DNA from: Lingula anatina
Taxonomy: Eukaryota > Brachiopoda > Lingulata > Lingulida > Lingulidae
Length of the DNA stretch: 64,000 nt
NCBI RefSeq assembly: GCF_001039355.2
Contig: NW_019775388.1
Coordinates: 268,861 to 332,860, forward strand
Reading direction: 5' to 3'
Shown: piece after piece, positions 1-15,000 of the stretch
Layout: each line of letters starts with the position of its first letter
Position numbering within the stretch: the first letter of the stretch is position 1
Translations under genes and position numbers: made by a program
The notes under the pieces: generated by a model
Database searches by the model: none
Told to the model about the DNA's origin: nothing
What the model saw: the letters and a program-made list of their open reading frames with translations, nothing else

Positions 1-1440
1 AAGAGAGCTGTTAGGTGGTGAGAATGCTCTTACTGTTTTCCTTGTTAAACTGTCCATGTGTAAATCTTAGAGCATACAGAGAGAAAAAGAGAGACATTTA
101 TTTGAAAATTACCAACTCTGGAAAAAATGATTAAAAAACTTATGGATATGAATGTCAAAGTCCAGCACAAAAGATCCTTCCCATCTTGTTGTGCTTGTAA
201 ACGCACTTCAGAGAGCAGCATCTTTCTTATAAATCATATCGAAAGTTTTCCTGTAGGCCTAATGCTTTCCATGCAGTGCCTGCGTCATGGCTGGCACATA
301 CAGACCACCTCCGAGTAGGGCAACCTCTAGCCTACAGTCATATGGAAGCCAATTTATTTATGAAATATGGGGCAATTTTCTGGAATAAGTTTGATGTGGA
401 TTTTAAAGCCTAATCGGGGTTATTTGGAACAAATATTTGTATAAATCTGTAACCAGAGTCAGAGGAGTAAGGTCTCACCATTATTTATAGTAAATATTTG
501 AGATCTGCTGCCCCATTCAGCTTCACAGCCCACACACAAATAGACAGCTTATTACAAGGCGCCAACTAGATATTAAGATGGTTTTCTTTCTCATTCAGTC
601 GTGAAATTGGTGAAAAGTGCCAGAGAAGGGAGGCATTCTAATAGCATAGGCATGCAAATGTTTTACTGAATGGAAACGTGCTTTCTTACAGAAAGACCAA
701 GAAGTAGCTCTGTTTCATTAGTGACATCCAATCAACAATGTCAAAATATTTGAAAAGTCAGTTGTGATTATGTGCAACTAGGATTGATTTTAAATTGCAC
801 ACTATAATTTCGTGAATGCGAAGAGTTTAAAGAAACAGAATATAGTATAAGAAACAAATTTTCCAAAGTGTGACAGTTTCCTTTCCTGTTTGTAACAATA
901 TTTTGAGTGCAATCATTTTTCTTTTGTAGTAAATCATGTTAATATAGTTATTAAGGAATTTTAAGATAGATTTGTTAATCATTTGGAAGATATAATAATG
1001 TACTTTTTTCAAATTGCTCAATTCACTTTACCATAATGAAATCCATATTCGATAATGTTATACTGATCATGACAAATGGGTTTCATGAAAATAACACATA
1101 TTTGGTTTGTTAAAATCAAGTTTAGTAGCAAGCACCTTTTACTCATAATATTTTTCTACTGCCACCATGTCCAGACTAATTTGAGATTTTTATGGAATTA
1201 AAGGGCAAGACCTCCTCAGGCACACTTGACCCTATTTATTTTCATTATTTTCATCAGAGGTAGACATCTTCATTGTTAAACTGAACTTTGTCAGTCAGAT
1301 GTGTCTGCCACAGTGTCTTTGCTCAAAGCAGCAATGTAATAGTGCAGTTCGAACCAGACACTTTTTTGTTTTTATATATGTTTATATATGTTTTATAAAG
1401 TGTCTTACTTCTAAAAGTTGTTCCTTATTTTTAATTTCAG
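1..1440 (+). other. Patched intron, 3' portion
   Basis: AT-rich sequence ending in a good acceptor (pyrimidine-rich run, then ATTTCAG at 1434-1440). I searched it for the preceding Patched exon, which should encode the conserved ANxETNxExLW region, and did not see it. No other gene, RNA or clear repeat was recognised. Confidence 0.7.
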
Positions 1441-4400
1441 AGGGAGGCCGTTTGGACCAGGAGATAGCTTACACCCAAAAACATTTAGGAGAAGGCAGTG
1501 GGATTACAAATGAAATTGTCATACAGACACCAAAGAGTGGGAAAAACATATTATCAAAAGACTCATTATTATTGCATTTACGAACAGTATTAGCAGCTAC
1601 TCAGATAACTGTAGATATGTATGATATGTAAGTATACATTTGTTTTTTCATTAAACAACAAAAAATTAAGTTTTTTTTGCATTTTACATGTACAATAATG
1701 CCTATACTGTTTACAATTGACATTTTTTTTATTCGTAGCATGCCACACAGCTTTCAATTCAGTATAAGGTTTCATTCACATGCAATGTCTATTTTCTAAA
1801 TTCTATTTTCTATTTGCAGTATGTCTTATGATCACGGTCTGTGCCCTGAATATCCCACGGCGTAATTACTGGCAGCGCGAGCCAGTTACTTTAAGTTACT
1901 ATAAGTAACTGGCTCGCACTGCCAGTAATTACGCGGCGGGATATTCAGGGCACAGACCGTGATCATAAGATAACGCGAATAGAAAATAGATTTTTAGAAA
2001 ATAGACATTCCATGTGAACGAAGCCTAATAACAATGCAAAATTATTCTCAAAAGGAAGGTAAAATAAGCCAAGACATTGGGGTTATTGTTAGGATGGCAG
2101 TTAGTGAGTGTACACCTTAATAAGACCTAGCACTCCAAGTCATCTAACAGGTGAATGTCTTTAATTAGCTTTGTGCTTTACAAACTAACTGAACCATTTG
2201 GGATTCCTAAAGATATTCTGCAGCTAGTGGTAGTTTCCTGAATGTTATGTTTGGAGCACTAGTAAAGACGGGGAATTCATACCTGTATAGACAAGGGAAT
2301 AAAAGAAACCTTTGAGCACAGATAAAAAATTTGATAACATTTCACATGCATAGTTGATTATCAAACTGTTTTCCCTATAGAGATCTAAATTGTGTGAATT
2401 ATGTAGAGAAAGTGAACATCCTTCCATGCCTTAGAAATATTTTTGGGAATGTAAAAGCTATTAAAAGATAAATTTTGTCCAATCTGCAAAAGATTCTCTT
2501 AAGTTCTGTAAGATAACCATAAATTTAAATGTATTCCAATCCAAACAAAATGCCCCTCTTTGTGGTCAGGTCACTGGTCAGTAAGCAACATCAAAGCTTT
2601 GTCCAAATTTCTTATTGAAATCTATGCTAGTTCCAGTGTACACCTGACAGCTAGGTAAGTTTAGACAGAGATGGATTGTCTTGGGGTTAGCAGTCAGAGT
2701 GCTCTGCCAGGTATGAAGTCAGTGCAGCAGCAAGGTGGGGGGTCCAGGTGTGCACACTAATACACACACACACACACACACACCAACAGAGAATATACTG
2801 TAGATACTACTGTCTCAACAACACGGCTTCATGTTGGGGTCTGGTGGTTTCCTCAACACATTTTGAACCAAATTAGCTGCAAGGATTTACTTGGTTCATG
2901 TCTTAACAGTTGTTTGATTATAAGATATTCAGTACAGAATTCCCATTGTTTTCAATCTTCAATTTCTCTATGCTGAACTAGAAAAATGTAAATTTCAAAT
3001 TTGTTTATTTTTATGCGTATGATAAGATTTGTGGAAGATAAGAAATAACATTTGGTACTGTTTTATCTCTTGAATAGAAACCTAAAGAAAAGATATCAAG
3101 AATTCTTGACAGCAGTAGACAAGAAGGTTATGAAGTTGATTAAAATTCGGACATGCTGTAAATTTTATGGACTAAAACAGCCAAATTCTTGATCTTTTAC
3201 AGTACCTGGAGGTTTAGTGATCTGTGTAATAAACCAAGTTTTCCTTCATTTGAAGATAGCCTAGTTGATCAGGTAAGATTGCAAATTTTTATAGGAAAAT
3301 ATTTATTTGGAAAAAAATTGGAAGTCAACATTAAAAATGCATAAGGTAGAATTAATGTGCCTAAAAGAAATAATTTTGTAATGAAGCCGCATGAAACACC
3401 AGAACACTTGGTTACAAAATGTTGTTTTTAAAAACCGTTCTGATGATTAAATCGGATAAATGGTTATTAAAGTGGGTGGTCTCCTGTTTGATTTACCACA
3501 GTGTTAAAAAGAAATTAGAACCAATTTGAAAGACTTTTTTCTTTTCAGATGTTAGAACCTCTGACTCCTTGTGTGATAATTAGTCCATTAGATTGTTTCT
3601 GGGAAGGTGCCAAACTTCTAGGACCAGATCATGCTGTGAATGCAGGATCGTAAGTAAAATATATATATTATTTTCCTTAAAAGGAATTGTACACAGAGTT
3701 TCATTTTTCATAGGAGTTTTTCATTCAGTGTGGTCTCATGTCACCAGAGGGTATAAAGGTATAAAGTTGAAAAATAGTAAAAAGCTTTGAACTAACTGAC
3801 ACAAAGAAGCAAAATTTTCTTTTTTTATCAGACAGTGAGTAAACATGACTGATTGTAATGGCAGCTCTTGGCACCTACCTTTAACAAAAATAGGGACAAA
3901 TTGAAAAGATGGGGTATTGTTATTGCAAGATCTAGTATTTCAAAGAAAAAAAGTGGGTTAAGGATTAAGTTTGAAATATGTGTGAAAATAACTTTTTCCA
4001 AACATTTTGCTCTATTTTCTGTGCTCCATATTTTAGGCATGTGCATTACAAAGAAAAAATACAATAATTGATGACAACAATATGCATTATGAAATAAGGA
4101 AAATTTTGAATTACTATACTTCATTGTATGGGCTTTTGATTTTATGGATTTTTTTTTGTAAAAAAGTTTAGAAAAATCCATCCAAACCAAATGATAACAA
4201 TTGACAGGGAGTAATTTCAATGTTACATGTGTTGGCTTGCTAAAAAAATAATTGTTTACCCACCCAATTTCTCAGTTTTGCAGTGCACTGGTCAATAGTT
4301 TCTGCTTGATGGAATGTACACAGACCTTGGGAGAAGCATAAATAAATATTTTATAAAAAATCCTGACTTTTGATTTAAAGCGGTTTTAATGGCAGCTATT

Positions 4401-5972
4401 GTTTAGTTGATTGTAGATGCCTCTCATGCCTTTTATCCCATCCATTCAGACGGTGATTTATCAGTCCAGACCTCCTGTTTTTTCTTTGAGATGAAAGAAA
4501 ATTTAGGTGGCCAAGTGGGGATGGTTGTTTGGGAATTTTGGCTAGAAATTGAAAAATGTTTGTGAAGAGGGCCATTAGTGGCTCTCTACTGCTTATTGAG
4601 GTTTACTCAGAATATAAACACTGGAAAGGGAAATTGGTGGAAATCAATCAGTGGCCCAGTGAGAAAATGAAGCCCAGCTTCCCCTAGTATGCCTAGCTTC
4701 TCAGCAGCCTGAGAGCTGTTTATACTGGCTGTAAGTTAGAAGCACACATGCATCTGTGTGAATAGTCTGACCTCCATTTTGCTGACACTTATATGGGAAC
4801 ATTTTTCTCTAAGAGTAGTGCTGTGGCTTCAACTGTAGACCATGTGAAAAGAACTGCAGCAGACTTAAAGCCACTTCAGTTTTACCTAAAAAAATTCAGT
4901 TTAAAGGATGTTTTAGATTTATAAATCTTGATGTAACCTAGGATAGGCATTTGATAAATAAGCACTGAATGGAAGTGCACTTTACAGGTCAACATTCTCT
5001 TACCAAACCCCAGGAAATCTGATTAAAGGGAAAGAGTTTATGGGGAAAATGTTTACATCTGTCTTGTGCAGTGTTTGTTAGATTGTTCAGTCATGTGTGG
5101 GAACTGACAACAGCCGGGTGGGAATGCATCATCTTTCTCTAATAAAAAAAATCACGATCTTTGTTTGCCATTACCATGGATGTCTTTTAAACTTGATTGT
5201 TAATACTTATGTGCGATTAATTGTACATTTCCAGAAGTTTTCAGTTCGGTGGCTTAAAATGGACCAATCTGAATCCAGAGCATTTGTTGTCCCAGCTCCG
5301 CTCCATGGGGAACATTTTTCCAGTTCAAGCAATAGAAGATTTTCTTGCTAGGGTAAGAAGACCTGTATTTATTAACTTGGAAATAAATTTAATACTCAAT
5401 GCTCTCTCTCTCTCTCTGCCCATCTCTAGCCCTCTCTCTTTCACCAGATTTTTATGTGCATCTGTTTTCTAGTGAAAGGGTAAAGTGTTTATTTTATCGA
5501 AATAAATTGAGACACAGTAAATAAACTTGTCACCACACAATTTATTTTCCTATGCTGCAGGTTCTGTTCTTTAATTAGGTGTCTGGGGAGACATGGGATG
5601 GTGGTTGGTAAATTCACACCCATCTCTAAACAGTCTGGCATTCTTGTTTGCTGATAACATGATAAATGAGCAGCCATGATTAAATTGGGTGGAGCCGGGC
5701 TGACGGGGTCTTTTCCTGTGTGTTTTAGGCAATTTTTCATAAAAGGCATTTCTTAAGAGATGAACATTAATTGAATTTTTTTCTCTTTTTTGTGCTAATA
5801 TAAGTTGTACCATCTTATTGCAGGCTGGAATAACAACTGGGTATGTTAGAAAATCCTGCTTGGATCCCACAGATCCAGAGTGTCCCTTCACAGCACCAAA
5901 CAAATTATCTCAACAGGTGAGCATTAGCAGTTCTTGAATAACTGATATCTGATATGTTGTAATAAAAAACCA

Positions 5973-6047
<75 letters not shown>

Positions 6048-9000
6048 TTAAGATATTAAATGAAATATAATTTATAATTTCAGGAACCTGACATAGGTTC
6101 AGAGTTGACAGGGGGTTGTGATGGGTTTGCCACAAAATATATGCACTGGGAGGAAGATCTGATTGTAGGGGGAGTTCATAAAAACAGAAGTGGGCACATA
6201 GTCAGGTAAGAGATAAGTTGTTTTTGTGTGTAGGGTAATAAATTAAATACATCATGTAAGTAATAGGTGTGGAAAGCAGGCAGATTTTTTCTCAGTTCAG
6301 TTATTTTTATTTCTTTGAATTTGCAGTGTCTGTGCATGTGTGTGTGTATGAGAGAGATTTGGCTGGGCGAGGTCAGAGAGGCATATGGTGTCCACCTGTC
6401 TCTTTATATGACATTATTCTGACCTTATAACAGAGTGGGGGGGGGGGGGATATAGCCTTGTTGTTCTACTGCATTGATGAAGTTGCACTATTGATGACAA
6501 ACATATGATACAATATTGATGTAAAATGTTCTGTGCTCTAACTCAGTGGGATAGACACTGGTAAAGCAGACTTGAAACTTTACTCTAAAGGTTAAGCATA
6601 AAGCAAAGCCTGTCTTTATACCCAGATATACAAGCTCAGTACTTGAGTGTGAAATACAAGACCGCCTTGTGAGGTATCTTCTTCGTGGCTTGTTTGTGCT
6701 GAAATATTTCACAAAAAGTACTTAGATATGTGATTAAGAGGCAAAAGGCAATAAAATGAATTCCATTAAAGCTAGTGAGTAATTGCCTTAATGTAAAAAA
6801 ACAGTAAGTGATGAAATATTTTTGTTTCTAGCAAAACCGTAAAACAAGATTTCATCATTGATATATGAAAGACTTTTATTGAAAAGAAGTACATACATAG
6901 ACAATCTTTTTCGAAGGCATCACCTTCTCCCAGTCCTTAACCTCAGAGAGTAGTTATATTGTTCATAATGCCCCAGAAGTTACAAAACTGCCGAGATTGT
7001 CTGCTTGATTATGTCTAAAGATGCTTTTTATATTTGTGAGAACAAAGGTATTTATCGTAATCTCATGTAATGGCTGTCAGAAGTAGGTGTCTTCTTTCTG
7101 TTCAAAACGATCCAGTATTGTGCTTGATCAATAGAAACAAATTTTCAGTTTGACAACAAAGACGTGCCTCTGATCATGGCATGTTAAGATACAATTCCCC
7201 AGGGGGAAATAAGAAACCTTTGGTATGTGTCAGTTTTTTCTTATTCTTTTTTTTTTTCAAGAATACCTCTTGTCGTGACAAATGTGGCCCTCTTTTTGCT
7301 TTTCAAGTTTAAATAAAAGTGAAGTTAAATATTGCATTTTTCCCTTTTTTGTCTATGCTTGATGTTCTCTTAAAAATGCAGTTATTTTTTTCAGGGCTGA
7401 AGCTATACAGTCCATTGTTCAGCTTATGGCTGAGAAACAAATGTTTGAGTACTATGAAGATTCCTACAAAGTCACAAGCATAGATTTTACAAGAGAAAAA
7501 GCCAGAGCTATCTTAGAGGCTTGGCAAAGGAAGTTTACTCAGGTAAGGAACAATTCACTAATATCTGCTGCCATCTAAGCATACCAGATTCTGCCAGAAA
7601 CAATGCATTTCATGTCACTAATTTGTCTTTTCAACAGAATTTAAAAAAAAGTTTCTTTTTGGTTTAATGGTACATCATTTCCATGAGCTTTGTGGATCAT
7701 ATACCTATCAGGCATTCTAAAAAAGTATATGTTCATTATTATTTTAGGTTGTCCAGGAGATGGGAAATGGGACCCAGGAAGACAATCTCCATGGTTTCTC
7801 CTCTACCTCCCTACTGGACATGCTGAAGGAATTCTCAGAAGTCAGCTATGTCAGGGTAGCCCTTGGTTACATTTTTATGGTAAGTTCACTTATTTACTGG
7901 GATGTGAATCAGTATAAATTTTTTCTTTATTCCACATTTTCGTCTTCATATTAAGAATTGTTTCCTTCTTTATTTATATAGATAAAATGGCAAACGCTCT
8001 AAGAGAAGTATTCAGGAAAAATTGAATTGCTCAGAATTTTAGTAAAGGAAAAAATTAATTGCCCAGTTTTTTAGAAGTTTCTTTTTACATAGTCACATTG
8101 TGTTTTTATTTAATGACTATGTATTTATGAATGACTACAAATTTTGTATTTTCTGTTTTTTTCAGCTGGTGTATGCAATTATTTCTCTGATGCGGTGGAC
8201 AGATTTTGTGCAATCACAGAGCGGTATAGGTATGGCAGGTGTCCTCCTTGTAGCTCTGTCTGTGGCAGCAGGTCTGGGAATATGCTCTGTACTTGGCATC
8301 AGGTTCAATGCTTCTACCACACAGGTGAGAATTTATTGTGCAGACCTAGAGAGAGATGCAATTTACACAGTGAGGATAAGAAATTAATCAAAGAGTGATC
8401 ACATTTGTAATGAGCTACATTGATTAATTGATATGTGTTTTTCTAGTAGTGAAGGGGCTGATGTTCACATGTTTGCAGGTTCAAACTGTTTATAAGAGAA
8501 GATCTGTGACAGTGACTCTACTGTACAAATGACTTATTTTAGTATCATGCAAAATTTGGCCACAGAACACTTCGTTCATTCTTAGCAAAATGATTTCCCC
8601 TGATGTGCATATAGTAATATAATCCTGAGAAAAATAACCAGGGCAATTTCTGTGTTGAGAAATAACAAGGCTTAGTATGGTGGTCCTAGCAGGCAGCAGG
8701 TGGCCTGGGAGGGATGGGCTTTGAAGAATAACTCCAGGTTCACAGATAGCCCTGATACTGATTACACACCAGCCAATGGAGAAGGAAATAGGGGAAATAG
8801 AATTTACAGGGTTGAGAATATGTATGGTTTAGTAAGGTGTCACTTAACCCCAGCAAGATTATGATGTTTTGAAAAGGGGTATCAGTTGCTGTTTGTCCTC
8901 CAGGTATAGTTTTCTTATCAACCATAGATGCAGTAGTTTTGGAGTATTTTTGGCTGTGACTTTCTCCGGGACCCACTTAGAGCTGAGGCTGATTTGAAAC

Positions 9001-12000
9001 ATGCATGTCTATAGATAGGTACAACATGGTGGATATTATTTTTATATATTTTGTCTATGTGCAAGCAGATTTAAAATTTTTCCTAACCTTATTTTGCGCC
9101 CCAATGCAGATGGCTGCAATATTGCAGGTCAGTTGCAACATGGCACCATACAAAGTTGGAACAATTGCATTATGGGCCTTGTAACAATGGATTAAACCAG
9201 CCATATGAAGTGAAAGCAACAAAGCTCCTCCTAAACTAACAGATTCCAAGTTTAAATTTGATCCCCACGGTCGTTTCTTAATGGATGTGTGCTGACTTAA
9301 TGAAGGGGGGTCCTGCATGTGGACACAGACTGTTGCCTTCCGATTATTGGCCTTCATGAGGGGATAAATTACCACTCCATCCATCACATTGGGTCCTGTT
9401 CACATTTGGGCATATCATTGGTATAATAAGTGAATAAAATGGCACACTGATCCTTGTCCCATCTTTTATCTGTAGGTGTTGACTGTTGACAATCTAATTA
9501 TTTGGCTAACAGTGACCAGGGGGGCATTCAAAATACATGGGTAAACAACAAGACAAGGACACAGTTGTGTACTATGAAAACTTTTTCCACAACAATCAGC
9601 TGCCCAAAAGTGACAACCGTGTGCACATTCATGTGGAAGAAGAAATATTATGAAATTAGTGCGGGATTCTTTGCGTTGTTTTGTCAGGCCTAGTCTGTAT
9701 TTGACTTTGTCTGTTTTGTCGTTTGGTCTCACAATGAGGCAGGTTATGCCACCTGCCTGGCAATATGACCCACTCTCTTGCCACGCCATGGTGGTCTGCC
9801 TAAACATACACATGGAAATAGTTAAAACAGGGATAACCAAACAATTTAATAGATCAATATTTTTGATATGAAAGTAAAAATTAGTATGAGCACATTCTTC
9901 TATTGCTTTTCAGAAATTTTAAAATCATGCTGATTCAAGTTTGACAGCTCTTTGCAGTATTATTTTTTAATTAGAATATCATTACATTATACATGGGATT
10001 GATAAGAAATAACCTTTTCTATTTTAGATTATCCCCTTCCTTGCCTTGGGTCTTGGAGTGGATGATATGTTTTTGCTAGCACATACATTTGCTGAAAATG
10101 CTAAAAACAAAGAAATCTCTTCAAAGGTAGGTTTCTGATTTGTCATAGTTTCTGAAGTAAATTGATATTTTAGCTATTTTGAACTTGTTCCTTGACAGTA
10201 TATTGATCCAGAAAACTATAGAATGGAGCATACATAAAATGAACCAGATTAAGTTTCTTTGTCATGGGCTTTTAATAAGCATTTCAGGCTTTTTCGGATG
10301 ACATTGAATAAAATTGTCTCCTATCTGTAGCATACCAAGTAGAACCAGTGTTTAGAAATTATTCAAGTGTGAGGACAGATATGAAAGTCGGGCACAGTTG
10401 ACTGCTTTTATATGAGCCATCTCCAATTCAGTAGAGTTGAAATTTATCCACATGAGCAGTTTTTAGTGTAAAGTTTAAGGCTCTACAAGTCACCATGGTT
10501 TATGGCTTCAGTCACCCAACCACGCTTGGTCAGTAACAGCTTTTGAAATTTAATTTACCGAGCCGTATGCTGTATATTGCCACAGGGTAGGTTCTAGCCC
10601 CTCAGGCTAAACTAAAATGTTCTTTCATAACAGTTTGTTGTTCACAAGCCAACGGCTTTGGCAGTTTATTTGAAATAGTAACTTTAAAAATCTAAAAGAA
10701 ATAACATTGAGAGAATGTGTTGACTTTATTGCTGATGCCTGTAAGCAGCTGGTGCTAATCATAGGAATTTCATATTTTTTGGAAACTGAACATCCATTCC
10801 ATGACATTAAATAGGGCTTTTGAAATGCATTTAAGCCTGGCAACATCTTTCTCTCTGAATAGTATTCACATCTAGTTCTGGCAGAATTGAGTTCTTGACT
10901 GCCAGGGTGGACAGTGTAATATATTGCCTTGAATATTGCCTCAAATCTTCCACCACATTGTGTGGTAAGGATACCTACCAACAATGGCTTCACCATATGG
11001 AGAGAGGGCAGCAGTTTAACCATCTGACCTATTTAGAATAAGTGGGATCATTAAAAAAATACAAGGAGTCCAGAGAAGGAACCTTTTAAGTTTATTAAGA
11101 TAAATCAGCAGTCAAGTAGAATACCTTGGCATGGTTTAGAAGAGACCCATTAATTCATATTAAACAACAGTCACCTCTTTAATTTGACCTTATATAGTCT
11201 ACCACAGTACCAGTGTGTGTGTGGGGTTTCAGCTCCTGCTGAGAGGGACACTTGCACAATGCACCCAAGTTCACTTGAGCATTATGGGTAGCGGAGCCGC
11301 CATGATTGTTCTTGGCTGTCTTTGGTAATTGGTCCCACCCCACATATCCTGTTTTCTGTAAAAACAGCTCCCTGTTTTGACTCCCAGAGCTAGGTACTTT
11401 TCCACTGCAGTAACATAATTATTGCATAATTTCATTATTTCAATGCATCACAGAAGAATTGCGTGAAGTAAGTATTGTCAGTTCTGATCATTTCAAGGAA
11501 AGTTAAGATGTCACTGTGAACTGTTGGTGGTTTTTCCTATTGTTTAGCAAAATGTTTTTCTTCTTGTAAAATTTGTTTTTGTTGTATTGTGTGCATGATG
11601 TTACTTAGTCTTAGTTAAGATCTTTTATGTGTCATTCTTTTTGGAATGAAGTAAGTTGTTAATAATTATACATTTTTTCTCAATTGATAAACCCTTAATT
11701 TGTATGACTGTTTAATTTCCATTAAGATCCATAAAATCAAGATGAAAAAGTACTTTGAGTACCAAAAAGTGTTTTAGGTTTGTCTTATTTGATATATATT
11801 TTTTATATTCCAGGAACAAACGGGTGAATGTTTAAAGAGAACAGGGGTGACGGTGTTATTGACCTCCATTACCAATGCTTCTGCCTTCTTCATGGCAGCC
11901 ATTATACCCATCCCTGCACTCAGGGCTTTTGTCTTACAAGTAAGTTTAATTTAGAAAATGCTGATAAAAAAGTTTCATTTTGATTTCATTTTTTAAATGG

Positions 12001-15000
12001 TATTTTTAAGAAATAAAGTCTAGTTTTATTCATTCTGTCACAAACTTTGAATGCCAAAAATTCCAATGGACTGATTTTAAAGCAAAAGTGGCTAAAGAAT
12101 GTAAATGAAGCATGCTGCATTTGATAAGTTTATAATCAGTTTTTTAAAAACTTTGTAAAAATATTATAAAGCTTTTCTAGAGGAAAAGACAGTAGTTTAT
12201 TGAAAAGAGTTTATTGTGTGAATATTGGCAGTTATAAGAGGAAAAAAACCTAGTTAGCAGTTCATTATATGCACACTTCATGGGGAAATAGTATCTTGGT
12301 TTGAGACTGGAGTCAGTGGTGCCTGGTGAACATAAGAGGCGGCAGTATAAGTGACTACTTTAACATAGCCAACTGTGTGGGGACTTAAAAGCTGAACATT
12401 TTGAAAAATGAGACAGGAAGCTAGCAGAGCCTGGGTGGTCAGATAGAGCAGTAAATGCATGCTTTGGGCTGGGAAATCCAATAGAAGACTACAGCCACCT
12501 TATCACATTAAGTGCTTTAAGTAGATAGACTTACAAGCTCTTTGGCTCCAGTCAGTGCTAAAAATACATCTTTGGAGGATGGATGCACTAGCATGTAACA
12601 TTACAACACAAGTTTTAAGCTAGGACACCCAAAGAGGGAAAGGGATTTGATGGATTTAAAGTCTGAGCTGCTTTATGTGACCTAGACACCTTTAATTAAA
12701 AACCAAAAATAAGAGAACTTGTAGGGTCGACAGTCATGGCATTTTCATTTTTCATCAGTTGAACTCATAAACAAAGCCTCCACTGAAAGTTCAAGCATGG
12801 CAATTACCTTGTTTTTGCCCTCCGTCTCCAGTTATAAGATTACATCAGCAGCTATTATATGTGATTCTTTTTGAAGTTGGAGCCGATCCTTTCAATTGAA
12901 TTGGAAACCTGATAAAAAGCAGAAGTTGTCTCACCTAGGGCCCTGACAAAGGACCTGGCCTAGGCTTATGTAGAAAGCTGGCAGGGTCACTGTTTTGTGG
13001 GAAGACTCTTTTCTTCTCTGAGAGTTTGTATGGCAACTGATCTATAGTGTGCGGTTGATCCTACTTTCAAATACCTTCCGCCTAATTTATCTTTGCCTAA
13101 CCCAACTTGACTTTTTATGCATTTTATAATTTTGCACCATAGCCAGCTTTTGTGACCTACCACAGTGGCAGTTTTCATTATTGATATTCTTGATGGACCA
13201 TCCGAACACATTTGCTTTATACTTACAAAGAATTACTGTATTTTTGAATAAAGTATATGTATGTGGTTTTAAAAGTTAAAAAAAAATTTCTTTGTAGGCT
13301 GCCATTCTTGTGATCTTCAATTGTGCTTCCATTCTGTTGGTGTTCCCAGCTATTGTTAGTGTTGACTTGATACGGAAGGAAGAAAACAGAGCAGATGTCT
13401 TCTGTTGTTTTCCAGGGTAAATATTTAGTTTTTAAGTAACTGTTTGCAAATATATCTTCAGTTTAAATTCATGATTCACATTTAAAATTAGTTTGAATTG
13501 ATGGATTGATGTTGAAGTCTACAACTTAATTCGTGTTATTTTCTAGCTAAATGTTTTGTTCTGGGAATTTCAATATAAATAGATTTTTGAAAAATGTGAT
13601 TTATGTGATGAACAAATTATACATTAACTCTCTCCATTTCAGAACAAGTACAACTGATGTTGTTGAACTGGCTCCACGAGAACGCCATACAGAGCATGTG
13701 GCTCCCCCTGTCTACAGAGAACCCAGTCCACCACCCAGCTACCAGACTATAACCCACACAAGTGCTGGGGGTGACCATGCAATCACAGTGCTGGGACCAC
13801 CACAAAGTGATTCCCCAGTGTCAAGACAGGTGTCACTGTCATCAGGTAAGACTGTACTTTAAGTGGTATCCAAGTACCACCTTAAGATCCTGCAGAGAGC
13901 ACAGGCTTTATGCCCATACATTACTTCATTTGAACTGATGATTAAGACTTCAATCTTCCTTTCTGTAGTTTCATTCTAATCTCATCATACTGTAGACTAG
14001 AGAAAATCTTTGAAGCAGATTTCTGTAGGAATTTTGTAAAAGAGACTATGTATAAAAATCAACTTATTAATGCATTTAAGTTTAAAGAAATGGGTACTCT
14101 TTCTTCAGTTGGCCCTCCATCTGCCTCTTCATCACGCCAGTGCCTGACACCTGACGAGGGACCTACATGCCGTGAGCACTGTGCACAGACCCAACAGGAA
14201 TGTTGCCATTTTTCACTCACAAGATTGGCCAAGTCTAAGTATGGTCCCATGCTGGAAACTACACCTGCTAAAGTAAGGGCTATTTTGATGATTAAATTTC
14301 CTTTTCTTAAATGTGTTATTTTCAGTTTTTAAAGGCATAAATATGGTTGCAACTTAAGGAGAATACCACATGAGAACAGTTATGGTTGCATTTCTTGTAA
14401 TTCTATTTTAAAAAATGTTTGGATGATTGAGAATGGTTAAATGCACAAAAATGTTAAATAATAGATGGTAGTAATAACTTTATGAATTATCTCCATCCCT
14501 TTCAGATTCTGGTTGGAGTCTTGTTTATAGCCCTGCTTGTGTTTGGAGTATGGGGGATAGTCAAGGTTAAAGATGGCCTAGATCTCACTGACATAGTGCC
14601 AAGAGATACGAATGAGTGGAAGTTTCTGGATGCACAGGGGAAATACTTTGGGTTTTACAACATGTATATTGTGACAAAAGTAAGTAGCACAGTTTGTATC
14701 AGTATTTTGGATTTATGTATAGTGATGCCATGGCGACATGTTTACCATGACAGATCAAAGATCCAGATGCTGGATGAAAGTACCATCTTCTGTCAGGTCA
14801 ATGAGTAGAAAGTAATTTATATATTGTTGAGAGGTGAAGGGCCATTTTGACTTTATTTTCAATTGTTTGCCCACTGACCTGTTGCAGTCACAGTCATTTC
14901 TTCCTCATTACTGTCATAACGCTGCTACTGGCAAAGAATAATTTCAGTAACAATCTTGACCTTTTTATTCATTGAAGATTACAGGATGGCCCAGTGCAGA

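Noticed and set aside
2640-2760. tRNA-derived SINE candidate (GGGGTTAGCAGTCAGAGTGC region)
   Set aside because: A vague A-box-like word but no paired B box at the right distance, no tail and no target duplication.
5905-6135. His-Thr repeat 'protein'
   Set aside because: Translation of the GT/CA microsatellite. The same applies to Cys-Val runs at 35933 and 51044.
8470-8490. B-box-like GGTTCAAACTG
   Set aside because: No A box or cloverleaf around it; single motif by chance.
9055-9840. Open frames of 110 and 124 codons on the minus strand
   Set aside because: No recognisable domain, no splice context, inside a Patched intron; composition suggests old repeat sequence at most.
10625-11023. 132-codon minus-strand open frame
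   Set aside because: No family resemblance or start context; intronic.
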